Of a stretch of DNA of 64,000 nucleotides, positions 33,701 to 48,752 are shown one piece after another; the stretch's first letter is position 1, and each line of letters opens with the position of its first letter. Below the pieces are notes generated by a model. The model searched no databases and was not told the DNA's origin. It saw nothing but the letters and a program-made list of their open reading frames with translations. Position numbers and translations under genes: made by a program. This DNA is from Tanypteryx hageni (taxonomy: Eukaryota > Arthropoda > Insecta > Odonata > Petaluridae), in NCBI GenBank assembly GCA_028673005.1, contig CM054114.1:24829369-24893368 (forward strand). Reading direction: 5' to 3'.

Positions 33701-36520
33701 ACTGCCGCCCCTTAAGAGAATCCTAGGTACTACCGCCCCTTAAGAGAATCCTAGGTACTGACGCCCCTTATGAGAATCCTAGGTACTGCAGCCCCTTAAG
33801 AGAATGCTAGGTACTGCCGCCCCTTAAGAGAATCCTATTTACTGCCGCCCCTTAAGAGAATCCTAGGTACTGCCGCCCCTTAAGAGAATCCTAGGTACTG
33901 CCGCCCCTTAAGAGAATCCTAGGTACTGCCGCCCCTTAAGAGAATCCTAGTAACTGCCGCCCCTTAAGAGAATCCTAGGTACTGCCGCCCCTTAAGAGAA
34001 TCTTAGGTACTGCCGCCCCTTAAGAGAATCCTAGGTACTGCCGCCCCTTAAGTGAATCCTAGGTACTGCCGCCCCTTAAGAGAATCCTAGGTACTGCAGC
34101 CCCTTAAGAGAATCCCAGTTACTTCCGCCCCTTAAGAGAATCCTAGGTACTGCCGCCCCTTAATAGAATCCTAGGTACTGCCGCCCCTTAAGAGAATCCT
34201 AGGTACTGCCGCCCCTTAAGAGAATTCCTGTTACTGCCGCCCCTTAAGAGAATCATGGTTACTGCCGCCCCTTAAGAGAATCCCAGTTACTGCCGCCCCT
34301 TAAGAGAATCCCAGTTACTGCCGCCCCTTAAGAGAATCCCGGGTACTGACGCCCCTTAAGAGAATCCTAGGTACTGCCGCCCCTTAAGAGAATCCCAGGT
34401 ACTGTCGCCCCTTAAGAGAATCCAAGGTACTGCCGCCCCTTAAGAGAATCCTAGGTACTGCAGCCCCCTAATAGAATCCTATTTACTGCCGCCCCTTAAG
34501 AGAATCCTATGTCCTGCCGCCTCTTAAGAGAATCCTATGTACTGCCGTAGTATCCTAGGTACTGCCGCCCCTTAAGAGAATCCTAGGTACTGCCGCCCCT
34601 TAAGAGAATCCTAGGTACTGCCGCCCCTTAAGAGAATCCTAGGTACTGCAGCCCCTTAAGAGAATCCCATTTACTGCCGCCCCTTTAAAAGAATCCTAGG
34701 TACTGTCGCCCCTTAAGAGAATCCTAGGTACTGCCGCCCCTTAAGAGAATCCTAGGTTCTGCCGCCCCCTAAAAGAATCCTAGTTACTGCCGCCCCTTAA
34801 GAGAATCCTAGGTACTGCCGCCCCTTAAGAGAATCCTAGTTACTGCCGCCCCTTAAGAGAATCCTAGGTACTGCCGCCCCTTAAGAGAATCCTAGGTGTT
34901 GCCGCCCCTTAATAGGACCCTAGGTACTGCCGCCCCTTAAGAGAATCCTAGGTACTACCGCCCCTTAAGAGTATCCTAGGTACTGCCGCCCCTTAAGAGA
35001 ATCCTAGGTACTGCCGCCCCTTAAGAGAATCCCAGTTACTTCCGCCCCTTAAGAGAATCCTAGATACTGCCGCCCCTTAAGAGAATCCTAGGTACTGCCG
35101 CCCCTTAAGAGAATCCTAGGTACTGCCGCCCCTTAAGAGAATCCTAGGTACTGCCGCCCCTTAAGAGAATCCTAGGTACTGCCGCCCCTTAAGAGAATCC
35201 TAGGTACTGCCGCCCCTTAAGAGAATCCTAGGTACTGCCGCCCCTTAAGAGAATCCTAGGTGTTGCCGCCCCTTAATAGGACCCTAGGTACTGCCGCCCC
35301 TTAAGAGAATCCTAGGTACTACCGCCCCTTAAGAGTATCCTAGGTACTGCAGCCCCTTAAGAGAATCCTAGGTACTGCCGCCCCTTAAGAGAATCCCAGT
35401 TACTTCCGCCCCTTAAGAGAATCCTAGATACTGCCGCCCCTTAAGAGAATCCTAGGTACTGCCGCCCCTTAAGAGAATCCTAGGTACTGCCGCCCCTTAA
35501 GAGAATCCTAGGTACTGCCGCCCCTTAAGAGAATCCTAGGTACTGCCGCCCCTTAAGAGAATCCTAGGTACTGCCGCCCCTTAAGAGAATCCTAGGTACT
35601 GCCGCCCCTTAAGAGAATCCTAGGTACTGCCGCCCCTTAAGAGAATCCTAGGTTCTGCCGCCCCTTAAGAGAATCCTAGTTACTGCCGCCCCTTAAGAGA
35701 ATCCTAGGTACTGCCGCCCCTTAAGAGAATCCTAGGTACTGCCGCCCCTTAAGAGAATCCTAGGTACTGCAGCCCCTTAAGAGAATCCCATTTACTGCCG
35801 CCCCTTAAGAGAATCCTAGGTACTGCCGCCCCTTAAGAGAATCCTAGGTACTGCCGCCCCTTAAGAGAATCCTAGGTACTGCCGCCCCTTAAGAGAATCC
35901 TAGGTACTGCAGCCCCTTAAGAGAATCCTAGGTACTGTCGCCACTTAAGAGAATCCTAGGTACTGCCGCCCCTTAAGAGAATCCTAGGTACTGCCGCCCC
36001 TTAAGAGAATCCTAGGTACTGCCGCCCCTTAAGAGAATCCTAGGTACTGCCGCCCCTTAAGAAAATCCTAGGTACTGCCGCCCCTTAAGAGAATCCTAGT
36101 AACTGCCGCCCCTTAAGAGAATCCTGGGTACTGCCGCCCCTTAAGAGAATCCTATGTACTGCAGCCCCTTAATAGAATCCTATTTACTGCCGCCCCTTAA
36201 GAGAATTCTAGGTACTGCCGCCCCTTAAGAGAATCCTAGGTTCTGCCGCCCCTTAAAAGAATCCTAGTTACTGCCGCCCCTTAAGAGAATCCTAGGTACT
36301 GCCGTGCCTTAAGAGAATCCTAGGTACTGCCACCCTTAAGAGAATCCTAGGTACTGCCGCCCCTTAAGAGAATCCTAGGTACTGCAGCCCCTTAAGAGAA
36401 TCCCATTTACTGCCGCCCCTTAAGAGAATCCTAGGTACTGCCGCCCCTTAAGAGAATCCTTGGTACTGCCGCCCCTTAAGAGAATCCTAGATACTGCCGC
36501 CCCTTAAGAGAATCCTAGGT

Positions 36521-39500
36521 GTCCTTTGTGTTCATTGTGAAGCCTTAAAAATTTCTCGCAGTTCCTAAAAAAATTCCCCCGTAATGACGTTTGGCGCACG
36601 TTCTGCCTGCTAACATTCTTGCAGCTTCTCAGAGCGATATAACATTAGCAAAGAATTGAAAACATGTCTAGAAAATCAAAATGTATTCTTTACCTTTTTG
36701 CGAAAAAATCTTTTAAAATGAAATGAAAAGCGGTCGATTGGTGCAAAAGTTCATAGATTGGCGTTCGAGAGACGGTCCGGCGTCGGCGGCCGAGGAAGGA
36801 GAGACAAGGATGAAGAAGACCTTTCGTTGGAGCGGGCGGGCGGTTGGTGTGAGATTGATTGATTGCAAATTTTTTATTGTTTGTGGTAATTCGTTCCATA
36901 GTCTGCAAGCGGTAACAATGAAGGACCGTTGTAAATTACTGTTCTGTGATGAGGAATAAGGTTTTTATGCCTCTCTCTGGTATTACGGTTATGTACAGTG
37001 TCTATACTCCTGAATTCCGTGGAAAGATAATGTGGGTTGTTAGAAGTAAGTAATTGGTATAGTAAGGAAAGCAAGTGGAGCCGTCTTCGGGACTTCAAAT
37101 GCAACCAGTTTAGCTTCTCGAGTGAATCAGAAATGTGGTCTGATTTCTTCAGATTAAAAATATATCTAATACACGCATTATTTGTTCTCTGAATCTTTAA
37201 TGAACACTCCTGTGATAAATCTTGATGCGCTATATCAACATAGTCAAAATCCAGAATAATGAGTGAAGTTACCAGATGCTATTTGAGAGAAGCAGGAGTA
37301 CTGCTACTTAAATTACTATGCGAGTGAAGGGATTACGTATAGTTGAATTTGCTATGTAGGCCAGGGGTCGGCAAGCTTCTGAGCCACATGCGTCTTTTTC
37401 ATGACTTTCGTCCAGCTCCCTACTTCAACTCTCCCAATTAACCCTTTATTCCCCAAAACATTGTTTTGCATATAAGTAGGCATAAGTTCGGTCTGGATTA
37501 TCTTGTTCTTGTTTCTCTTTCTCAATTTTAGGTAACGTAAGTTTTGGATGTGTACATAAAATGTGGTACTGATGGCATTGTTAAAGTGCAAAAATATTTA
37601 TACCACAGAGTAACTCCTTTGTCTCATTTATCAGATGTTACTCCAATGGGATATGACAATTAATTCTGTTATTATTATTGTACGTAGATTAATGTTTCAG
37701 CATTTAAAATTTATTGGCAGAATATAATTGAAAATTTTCCTATGTATGCAGGTGTTTTGCACAGAAACGCATCCAATGTATAGCTAAACAATACACATCC
37801 CATATTTTAGCATCCAAGAAACGAAGTAGAGTTGGAAATTTGAGTATCGCCTTATATCCATGTGATGTGTGTTCATAGATACCCATCTATAGCCGAATTT
37901 CACTCTCCTTATCTTGTTTAACAAGTAAAAACTTTCGCTTGGTGAAAGAGTTCCTTTTGGCATACAGGTGACATTTTAACGGGCAGCAGTATATAATTTT
38001 CGCCGTTGATTTGTACCTCTTAAGTCAGTGGTTCCCAATACCACATAAGGGTCTTGAAGAGTCAGCAGAGGAAAGTAAAAATATTTTGGAGAATGCATCA
38101 TATTTAATAATGACGAAGGTACCTTATGCTTTGGTGATTTAAGCGTTTTATGCAATTTAACGATTAAAGTGTGATCGGGCGGGACAGGCCTGTTTTTCTT
38201 TGGTTTGAACCTCCCTCCCTTCCGTATACCCTTTTTCGCCATGCAGATGTTTTTTTTTGTGGTTTGTGCGTATGGAAAAAGAGGGCGTTCAAATCGGCAA
38301 ATGGTAAGCTCTTCCGGCCCTTCCTTCTTCCTTCAATTTTTCCCTTTTTAATTTTGTTGTGTTTCTCCTATTAATCCTCGAATCATTCCCTTTATAATTT
38401 CCGTACGTCCAAGTAAGGCGGGGGTGGGCAAAACTTTTTACGTGGCGGGCCGCATTAACAGTTGCAGCTTCTTAGGCGGGCCGCATAAACAGATGAAAAT
38501 GCTTCGGCGGGCCACGTTAGGGCTCACATCGTAAGTAATGTGAGGTAATGCGAGGGATCCTGTTACTGAAAATCAATAATACATAATATGTTATCCTCAT
38601 AACATCACTGGAAAAGGTTTTCCGGCATTAAACTACAAATATGAAATTATATCTATTTTATATTACGGTTCGCTTTCATAATGGCATCGTGGGCCACATA
38701 AAATGCCCTCCCGTTTTAATACAATAATCATAGCCATTCTAAATTGCAAACAGATGAAATGGACTTAAATGAAAGAATATCGTACAAAGTCATTATCAAA
38801 TTACATAACATTGAGGTATTTGTACATAAATATTATACAATCAAGATATAAAAATGAATTATTGTAACAGAATTTTATAAAGTTAAAAGCTTTTATGCAT
38901 GAAACGTATTTAAAGGAAATTCACGTGGACGACGAAAAACGTCAAACCTTCACGTCAAGAATGAATTTGTGGATCAAGCAAAAATCTATTTGTCAAGTGA
39001 TTTCTTCGGCACTGGATCAAACTCTCTTTCTGTTGCAACTGTAAAAAGAACGAAAATGAGTTTCTAAGAATGTCAATCATTAACCCTGCTAAACCTAATG
39101 AATTTGATGCAGGAGGCAATGGGTATGCTTCAAATGTTGCAATAAATGTAAAATAAGGCAAATGCGATTACGGCCCATAAACAATGTTTCTAAGAAGATC
39201 ACATTACCATTTTTAAAATTAAACACATCACATTGCACTAGATAATGTCCACTTTATCTATAATTTATTCTAAGCACAGTTGTATTTGCTGACGTTTACG
39301 TGTTCACAGCAGGTACAGTTAGCCCATTTAAGATCTATATGTATTCATCATATAACAAGGAAAACTTTAGATATAGAAATTTCAATTTCTCGATCGAAAA
39401 ATATATACATATTTCTAAATGTTCTGAAACAAAGAAGAATTAGGATTATAAACAAATGCATAATGAGAAATAAGAAATAATCAAGTTAAAAATTTCTGTA

Positions 39501-39696
39501 AATTCAAAATATTTCAAATTAAAACAATGAGACATCGATATGGGACATTTATTCTTTTACAAGCACAATTGTATCCTCTGGCGTCTGTGTTGCAGTATCA
39601 CTTCCAAACTCACTCTAATCTACTGATAACGGCAAAAAGTTATAAACAGAAATTTCAGTTACTCAATCTAAAATTACGGCTTATTTTGTGAACTGA
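36521..39696 (+). repeat. Non-satellite island copy I4 (3,176 bp)
   Basis: Shares with I1 the A at the SNP site (38433) and the GCCACCCCTCAAG edge monomer (A at 39710). Unlike I1 it is preceded by CCTTGG (T at 36461). This mixed marker set is evidence for exchange between 36461 and 38433 or the matching interval in a relative. Confidence 0.95.
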
Positions 39697-42600
39697 CCTA
39701 AGTACTGCCACCCCTCAAGAGAATCCTATTTACTGCCGCCCCTTAAGAGAATCCTAGTTACTGCCGCCCCTTAAGAGAATCCTAGGTACTGCCGCCCCTT
39801 AAGAGAATCCTAGGTACTGCCGCCCCTTAAGAGAATCCTAGTAACTGCCGCCCCTTAAGAGAATCCTAGTTACTGCCGCCCCTTAAGAGAATCTTAGGTA
39901 CTGCCGCCCCTTAAGAGAATCCTAGGTACTGCCGCCCCTTAAGTGAATCCTAGGTACTGCCGCCCCTTAAGAGAATCCTAGGTACTGCAGCCCCTTAAGA
40001 GAATCCCAGTTACTTCCGCCCCTTAAGAGAATCCTAGGTACTGCCGCCCCTTAAGTGAATCCTAGGTACTGCCGCCCCTTAAGAGAATCCTAGGTACTGC
40101 AGCCCCTTAAGAGAATCCCAGTTACTTCCGCCCCTTAAGAGAATCCTAGATACTGCCGCCCCTTAAGAGAATCCTAGGTACTGCCGCCCCTTAAGAGAAT
40201 CCTAGGTACTGCCGCCCCTTAAGAGAATCCTAGGTACTGCCGCCCCTTAAGAGAATCCTAGGTACTGCAGCCCCTTAAGAGAATCCCATTTACTGCCGCC
40301 CCTTTAAAAGAATCCTAGGTACTGTCGCCCCTTAAGAGAAACCTAGGTACTGCCGCCCCTTAAGAGAATCCTAGGTACTGCCGCCCCTTAAGAGAATTCC
40401 TGTTACTGCCGCCCCTTAAGAGAATCATGGTTACTGCCGCCCCTTAAGAGAATCCCAGTTACTGCCGCCCCTTAAGAGAATCCCAGTTACTGCCGCCCCT
40501 TAAGAGAATCCCGGGTACTGACGCCCCTTAAGAGAATCCTAGGTACTGCCGCCCCTTAAGAGAATCCCAGGTACTGTCGCCCCTTAAGAGAATCCTAGGT
40601 ACTGCCGCCCCTTAAGAGAATCCTAGGTACTGCAGCCCCCTAATAGAATCCTATTTACTGCCGCCCCTTAAGAGAATCCTATGTACTGCCGCCTCTTAAG
40701 AGAATCCTATGTACTGCCGCCCCTTAAGAGAATCCTAGTTACTGCCGCCCCTTAAAAGAATCCTAGTTACTGCCGCCCCTTAAGAGAATCCTAGGTACTG
40801 CCGCCCCTTAAGAGAATCCTAGGTACTGCCGCCCCTTAAGAGAATCCCAGTTACTTCCGCCCCTTAAGAGAATCCTAGATACTGCCGCCCCTTAAGAGAA
40901 TCCTAGGTACTGCCGCCCCTTAAGAGAATCCTAGGTACTGCCGCCCCTTAAGAGAATCCTAGGTACTGCCGCCCCTTAAGAGAATCCTAGGTACTGCCGC
41001 CCCTTAAGAGAATCCTAGGTACTGCAGCCCCTTAAGAGAATCCCATTTACTGCCGCCCCTTAAGAGAATCCTAGGTACTGCCGCCCCTTAAGAGAATCCT
41101 AGGTACTGCCACCCCTTAAGAGAATCCTAGGTACTGCCGCCCCTTAAGAGAATCCTAGGTACTGCCGCCCCTTAAGAGAATCCTAGGTACTGCCGCCCCT
41201 TAAGAGAATCCTAGTTACTGCCGCCCCTTAAGAGAATCCTAGGTACTGTCGCCCCTTAAGAGAATCCTAGGTACTGCCGCCCCTTAAGAGAATCCTAGGT
41301 ACTGCCGCCCCTTAAGAGAATCCTAGGTACTGCCGCCCCTTAAGAGAATCCTAGGTACTGCCGCCCCTTAAGAGAATCCTAGGTTCTGCCGCCCCTTAAG
41401 AGAATCCTAGTTACTGCCGCCCCTTAAGAGAATCCTAGGTACTGCCGCCCCTTAAGAGAATCCTAGGTATTGCCGCCCCTTAAGAGAATCCTAGGTACTG
41501 CCGCCCCTTAAGAGAATCCTAGGTACTGCAGCCCCTTAAGAGAATCCCATTTACTGCCGCCCCTTAAGAGAATCCTAGGTACTGCCGCCCCTTAAGAGAA
41601 TCCTAGGTACTGCCGCCCCTTAAGAGAATCCTAGGTACTGCCGCCCCTTAAGAGAATCCTAGGTACTGCCGCCCCTTAAGAGAATCCTAGGTACTGCCGC
41701 CCCTTAAGAGAATCCTAGGTACTGCAGCCCCTTAAGAGAATCCCATTTACTGCCGCCCCTTAAGAGTATCCTAGGTACTGCCGCCCCTTAAGAGAATCCT
41801 AGGTACTGCCGCCCCTTAAGAGAATCCTAGGTACTGCCGCCCCTTAAGAGAATCCTAGTAACTGACGCCCCTTAAGAGAATCCTGGGTACTGCCGCCCCT
41901 TAAGAGAATCCTATGTACTGCAGCCCCTTAATAGAATCCTATTTACTGCCGCCCCTTAAGAGAATCCTAGGTACTGCCGCCCCTTAAGAGAATCCTAGGT
42001 TCTGCCGCCCCTTAAAAGAATCCTAGTTACTGCCGCCCCTTAAGAGAATCCTAGGTACTGCCGCCCCTTAAGAGAATCCTAGGTACTGACACCCTTAAGA
42101 GAATCCTAGGTACTGCCGCCTCTTAAGAGAATCCTAGGTACTGCAGCCCCTTAAGAGAATCCAATTTACTGCCGCCCCTTAAGAGAATCCTAGGTACTGC
42201 CGCCCCTTAAGAGAATCCTAGGTACTGCCGCCCCTTAAGAGAATCCTAGGTACTGCCGCCCCTTAAGAGAATCCTAGTTACTGCCGCCCATTAAGAGAAT
42301 CCTAGGTACTGCCGCCCCTTAAGAGAATCCTAGGTGTTGCCGCCCCTTAAGAGGACCCTAGTTACTGCCGCCCCTTAAGAGAATCCTAGGTACTACCGCC
42401 CCTTAAGAGTATCCTAGGTACTGCCGCCCCTTATGAGAATCCTAGGAACTGCCGCCCCTTAAGAGAATCCTAGGTACTGCAGCCCCTTAAGAGAATCCCA
42501 TTTACTGCCGCCCCTTAAGAGAATCCTAGGTACTGCCGCCCCTTAAGAGAATCCTAGGTACTGCAGCCCCTTAAGAGAATCCCATTTACTGCCGCCCCTT

Positions 42601-45576
42601 TAAGTGAATCCTAGGTACTGTCGCCCCTTAAGAGAATCCTAGGTACTGCCGCCCCTTAAGAGAATCCTAGGTACTGCCGCCCCTTAAGAGAATCCTAGGT
42701 ACTGCCGCCCCTTAAGAGAATCCTAGGTACTGCCGCCCTTTAAGAGAATCCTAGGTACTGCCGCCCCTTAAGAGAATCCTAGGTACTACCGCCCCTTAAG
42801 AGAATCCTAGGTACTGACGCCCCTTATGAGAATCCTAGGTACTGCAGCCCCTTAAGAGAATGCTAGGTACTGCCGCCCCTTAAGAGAATCCTATTTACTG
42901 CCGCCCCTTAAGAGAATCCTAGGTACTGCCGCCCCTTAAGAGAATCCTAGGTACTGCCGCCCCTTAAGAGAATCCTAGGTACTGCCGCCCCTTAAGAGAA
43001 TCCTAGTAACTGCCGCCCCTTAAGAGAATCCTAGGTACTGCCGCCCCTTAAGAGAATCTTAGGTACTGCCGCCCCTTAAGAGAATCCTAGGTACTGCCGC
43101 CCCTTAAGTGAATCCTAGGTACTGCCGCCCCTTAAGAGAATCCTAGGTACTGCAGCCCCTTAAGAGAATCCCAGTTACTTCCGCCCCTTAAGAGAATCCT
43201 AGGTACTGCCGCCCCTTAATAGAATCCTAGGTACTGCCGCCCCTTAAGAGAATCCTAGGTACTGCCGCCCCTTAAGAGAATTCCTGTTACTGCCGCCCCT
43301 TAAGAGAATCATGGTTACTGCCGCCCCTTAAGAGAATCCCAGTTACTGCCGCCCCTTAAGAGAATCCCAGTTACTGCCGCCCCTTAAGAGAATCCCGGGT
43401 ACTGACGCCCCTTAAGAGAATCCTAGGTACTGCCGCCCCTTAAGAGAATCCCAGGTACTGTCGCCCCTTAAGAGAATCCAAGGTACTGCCGCCCCTTAAG
43501 AGAATCCTAGGTACTGCAGCCCCCTAATAGAATCCTATTTACTGCCGCCCCTTAAGAGAATCCTATGTCCTGCCGCCTCTTAAGAGAATCCTATGTACTG
43601 CCGTAGTATCCTAGGTACTGCCGCCCCTTAAGAGAATCCTAGGTACTGCCGCCCCTTAAGAGAATCCTAGGTACTGCCGCCCCTTAAGAGAATCCTAGGT
43701 ACTGCAGCCCCTTAAGAGAATCCCATTTACTGCCGCCCCTTTAAAAGAATCCTAGGTACTGTCGCCCCTTAAGAGAATCCTAGGTACTGCCGCCCCTTAA
43801 GAGAATCCTAGGTTCTGCCGCCCCCTAAAAGAATCCTAGTTACTGCCGCCCCTTAAGAGAATCCTAGGTACTGCCGCCCCTTAAGAGAATCCTAGTTACT
43901 GCCGCCCCTTAAGAGAATCCTAGGTACTGCCGCCCCTTAAGAGAATCCTAGGTGTTGCCGCCCCTTAATAGGACCCTAGGTACTGCCGCCCCTTAAGAGA
44001 ATCCTAGGTACTACCGCCCCTTAAGAGTATCCTAGGTACTGCCGCCCCTTAAGAGAATCCTAGGTACTGCCGCCCCTTAAGAGAATCCCAGTTACTTCCG
44101 CCCCTTAAGAGAATCCTAGATACTGCCGCCCCTTAAGAGAATCCTAGGTACTGCCGCCCCTTAAGAGAATCCTAGGTACTGCCGCCCCTTAAGAGAATCC
44201 TAGGTACTGCCGCCCCTTAAGAGAATCCTAGGTACTGCCGCCCCTTAAGAGAATCCTAGGTACTGCCGCCCCTTAAGAGAATCCTAGGTACTGCCGCCCC
44301 TTAAGAGAATCCTAGGTGTTGCCGCCCCTTAATAGGACCCTAGGTACTGCCGCCCCTTAAGAGAATCCTAGGTACTACCGCCCCTTAAGAGTATCCTAGG
44401 TACTGCAGCCCCTTAAGAGAATCCTAGGTACTGCCGCCCCTTAAGAGAATCCCAGTTACTTCCGCCCCTTAAGAGAATCCTAGATACTGCCGCCCCTTAA
44501 GAGAATCCTAGGTACTGCCGCCCCTTAAGAGAATCCTAGGTACTGCCGCCCCTTAAGAGAATCCTAGGTACTGCCGCCCCTTAAGAGAATCCTAGGTACT
44601 GCCGCCCCTTAAGAGAATCCTAGGTACTGCCGCCCCTTAAGAGAATCCTAGGTACTGCCGCCCCTTAAGAGAATCCTAGGTACTGCCGCCCCTTAAGAGA
44701 ATCCTAGGTTCTGCCGCCCCTTAAGAGAATCCTAGTTACTGCCGCCCCTTAAGAGAATCCTAGGTACTGCCGCCCCTTAAGAGAATCCTAGGTACTGCCG
44801 CCCCTTAAGAGAATCCTAGGTACTGCAGCCCCTTAAGAGAATCCCATTTACTGCCGCCCCTTAAGAGAATCCTAGGTACTGCCGCCCCTTAAGAGAATCC
44901 TAGGTACTGCCGCCCCTTAAGAGAATCCTAGGTACTGCCGCCCCTTAAGAGAATCCTAGGTACTGCAGCCCCTTAAGAGAATCCTAGGTACTGTCGCCAC
45001 TTAAGAGAATCCTAGGTACTGCCGCCCCTTAAGAGAATCCTAGGTACTGCCGCCCCTTAAGAGAATCCTAGGTACTGCCGCCCCTTAAGAGAATCCTAGG
45101 TACTGCCGCCCCTTAAGAAAATCCTAGGTACTGCCGCCCCTTAAGAGAATCCTAGTAACTGCCGCCCCTTAAGAGAATCCTGGGTACTGCCGCCCCTTAA
45201 GAGAATCCTATGTACTGCAGCCCCTTAATAGAATCCTATTTACTGCCGCCCCTTAAGAGAATTCTAGGTACTGCCGCCCCTTAAGAGAATCCTAGGTTCT
45301 GCCGCCCCTTAAAAGAATCCTAGTTACTGCCGCCCCTTAAGAGAATCCTAGGTACTGCCGTGCCTTAAGAGAATCCTAGGTACTGCCACCCTTAAGAGAA
45401 TCCTAGGTACTGCCGCCCCTTAAGAGAATCCTAGGTACTGCAGCCCCTTAAGAGAATCCCATTTACTGCCGCCCCTTAAGAGAATCCTAGGTACTGCCGC
45501 CCCTTAAGAGAATCCTTGGTACTGCCGCCCCTTAAGAGAATCCTAGATACTGCCGCCCCTTAAGAGAATCCTAGGT
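39697..45576. repeat. 28-bp satellite array S4 (5,880 bp, twin of S1)
   Basis: Same length as S1 and collinear with it at offset 32854, including GAAACC near 40340, the truncated monomer near 43604, the 364-bp duplication (43954 and 44318), TGTCGCCAC near 44999 and CCTTGG near 45517. The conserved twin shows that island plus array was duplicated as one unit of 9,056 bp or more. Confidence 0.97.
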
Positions 45577-48500
45577 GTCCTTTGTGTTCATTGTGAAGCC
45601 TTAAAAATTTCTCGCAGTTCCTAAAAAAATTCCCCCGTAATGACGTTTGGCGCACGTTCTGCCTGCTAACATTCTTGCAGCTTCTCAGAGCGATATAACA
45701 TTAGCAAAGAATTGAAAACATGTCTAGAAAATCAAAATGTATTCTTTACCTTTTTGCGAAAAAATCTTTTAAAATGAAATGAAAAGCGGTCGATTGGTGC
45801 AAAAGTTCATAGATTGGCGTTCGAGAGACGGTCCGGCGTCGGCGGCCGAGGAAGGAGAGACAAGGATGAAGAAGACCTTTCGTTGGAGCGGGCGGGCGGT
45901 TGGTGTGAGATTGATTGATTGCAAATTTTTTATTGTTTGTGGTAATTCGTTCCATAGTCTGCAAGCGGTAACAATGAAGGACCGTTGTAAATTACTGTTC
46001 TGTGATGAGGAATAAGGTTTTTATGCCTCTCTCTGGTATTACGGTTATGTACAGTGTCTATACTCCTGAATTCCGTGGAAAGATAATGTGGGTTGTTAGA
46101 AGTAAGTAATTGGTATAGTAAGGAAAGCAAGTGGAGCCGTCTTCGGGACTTCAAATGCAACCAGTTTAGCTTCTCGAGTGAATCAGAAATGTGGTCTGAT
46201 TTCTTCAGATTAAAAATATATCTAATACACGCATTATTTGTTCTCTGAATCTTTAATGAACACTCCTGTGATAAATCTTGATGCGCTATATCAACATAGT
46301 CAAAATCCAGAATAATGAGTGAAGTTACCAGATGCTATTTGAGAGAAGCAGGAGTACTGCTACTTAAATTACTATGCGAGTGAAGGGATTACGTATAGTT
46401 GAATTTGCTATGTAGGCCAGGGGTCGGCAAGCTTCTGAGCCACATGCGTCTTTTTCATGACTTTCGTCCAGCTCCCTACTTCAACTCTCCCAATTAACCC
46501 TTTATTCCCCAAAACATTGTTTTGCATATAAGTAGGCATAAGTTCGGTCTGGATTATCTTGTTCTTGTTTCTCTTTCTCAATTTTAGGTAACGTAAGTTT
46601 TGGATGTGTACATAAAATGTGGTACTGATGGCATTGTTAAAGTGCAAAAATATTTATACCACAGAGTAACTCCTTTGTCTCATTTATCAGATGTTACTCC
46701 AATGGGATATGACAATTAATTCTGTTATTATTATTGTACGTAGATTAATGTTTCAGCATTTAAAATTTATTGGCAGAATATAATTGAAAATTTTCCTATG
46801 TATGCAGGTGTTTTGCACAGAAACGCATCCAATGTATAGCTAAACAATACACATCCCATATTTTAGCATCCAAGAAACGAAGTAGAGTTGGAAATTTGAG
46901 TATCGCCTTATATCCATGTGATGTGTGTTCATAGATACCCATCTATAGCCGAATTTCACTCTCCTTATCTTGTTTAACAAGTAAAAACTTTCGCTTGGTG
47001 AAAGAGTTCCTTTTGGCATACAGGTGACATTTTAACGGGCAGCAGTATATAATTTTCGCCGTTGATTTGTACCTCTTAAGTCAGTGGTTCCCAATACCAC
47101 ATAAGGGTCTTGAAGAGTCAGCAGAGGAAAGTAAAAATATTTTGGAGAATGCATCATATTTAATAATGACGAAGGTACCTTATGCTTTGGTGATTTAAGC
47201 GTTTTATGCAATTTAACGATTAAAGTGTGATCGGGCGGGACAGGCCTGTTTTTCTTTGGTTTGAACCTCCCTCCCTTCCGTATACCCTTTTTCGCCATGC
47301 AGATGTTTTTTTTTGTGGTTTGTGCGTATGGAAAAAGAGGGCGTTCAAATCGGCAAATGGTAAGCTCTTCCGGCCCTTCCTTCTTCCTTCAATTTTTCCC
47401 TTTTTAATTTTGTTGTGTTTCTCCTATTAATCCTCGAATCATTCCCTTTATAATTTCCGTACGTCCAAGTAAGGCGGGGGTGGGCAAACCTTTTTACGTG
47501 GCGGGCCGCATTAACAGTTGCAGCTTCTTAGGCGGGCCGCATAAACAGATGAAAATGCTTCGGCGGGCCACGTTAGGGCTCACATCGTAAGTAATGTGAG
47601 GTAATGCGAGGGATCCTGTTACTGAAAATCAATAATACATAATATGTTATCCTCATAACATCACTGGAAAAGGTTTTCCGGCATTAAACTACAAATATGA
47701 AATTATATCTATTTTATATTACGGTTCGCTTTCATAATGGCATCGTGGGCCACATAAAATGCCCTCCCGTTTTAATACAATAATCATAGCCATTCTAAAT
47801 TGCAAACAGATGAAATGGACTTAAATGAAAGAATATCGTACAAAGTCATTATCAAATTACATAACATTGAGGTATTTGTACATAAATATTATACAATCAA
47901 GATATAAAAATGAATTATTGTAACAGAATTTTATAAAGTTAAAAGCTTTTATGCATGAAACGTATTTAAAGGAAATTCACGTGGACGACGAAAAACGTCA
48001 AACCTTCACGTCAAGAATGAATTTGTGGATCAAGCAAAAATCTATTTGTCAAGTGATTTCTTCGGCACTGGATCAAACTCTCTTTCTGTTGCAACTGTAA
48101 AAAGAACGAAAATGAGTTTCTAAGAATGTCAATCATTAACCCTGCTAAACCTAATGAATTTGATGCAGGAGGCAATGGGTATGCTTCAAATGTTGCAATA
48201 AATGTAAAATAAGGCAAATGCGATTACGGCCCATAAACAATGTTTCTAAGAAGATCACATTACCATTTTTAAAATTAAACACATCACATTGCACTAGATA
48301 ATGTCCACTTTATCTATAATTTATTCTAAGCACAGTTGTATTTGCTGACGTTTACGTGTTCACAGCAGGTACAGTTAGCCCATTTAAGATCTATATGTAT
48401 TCATCATATAACAAGGAAAACTTTAGATATAGAAATTTCAATTTCTCGATCGAAAAATATATACATATTTCTAAATGTTCTGAAACAAAGAAGAATTAGG

Positions 48501-48752
48501 ATTATAAACAAATGCATAATGAGAAATAAGAAATAATCAAGTTAAAAATTTCTGTAAATTCAAAATATTTCAAATTAAAACAATGAGACATCGATATGGG
48601 ACATTTATTCTTTTACAAGCACAATTGTATCCTCTGGCGTCTGTGTTGCAGTATCACTTCCAAACTCACTCTAATCTACTGATAACGGCAAAAAGTTATA
48701 AACAGAAATTTCAGTTACTCAATCTAAAATTACGGCTTATTTTGTGAACTGA
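45577..48752 (+). repeat. Non-satellite island copy I5 (3,176 bp)
   Basis: Marker set as in I2: preceded by CCTTGG (T at 45517), C at 47489, followed by GCCGCCCCTCAAG. It lies 9,056 bp after I4, as I2 does after I1. Confidence 0.95.

Larger units (their letters stand above)
20679..36520. repeat. 28-bp satellite array S3 (15,842 bp, composite)
   Basis: The longest array and a fusion of two others. Bases 20679 to about 30690 are collinear with S5 (offset 28074: GTAATG 21639/49713, GCAGCTCC 22347/50421, TTACATTT 23311/51385, GCCGCCAC 30629/58703). About 30691 to the end is collinear with S1 (offset 23798: GAAACC 31286/7488, and the ends coincide at I4/I2). Only a few bases differ from S5 in the parts I compared: CCAATAAG at 28928, T at 30446 where S5 has C, and one C/T near 28370. 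It holds two adjacent higher-order blocks, 21811-24582 and 24583-27243. Confidence 0.97.
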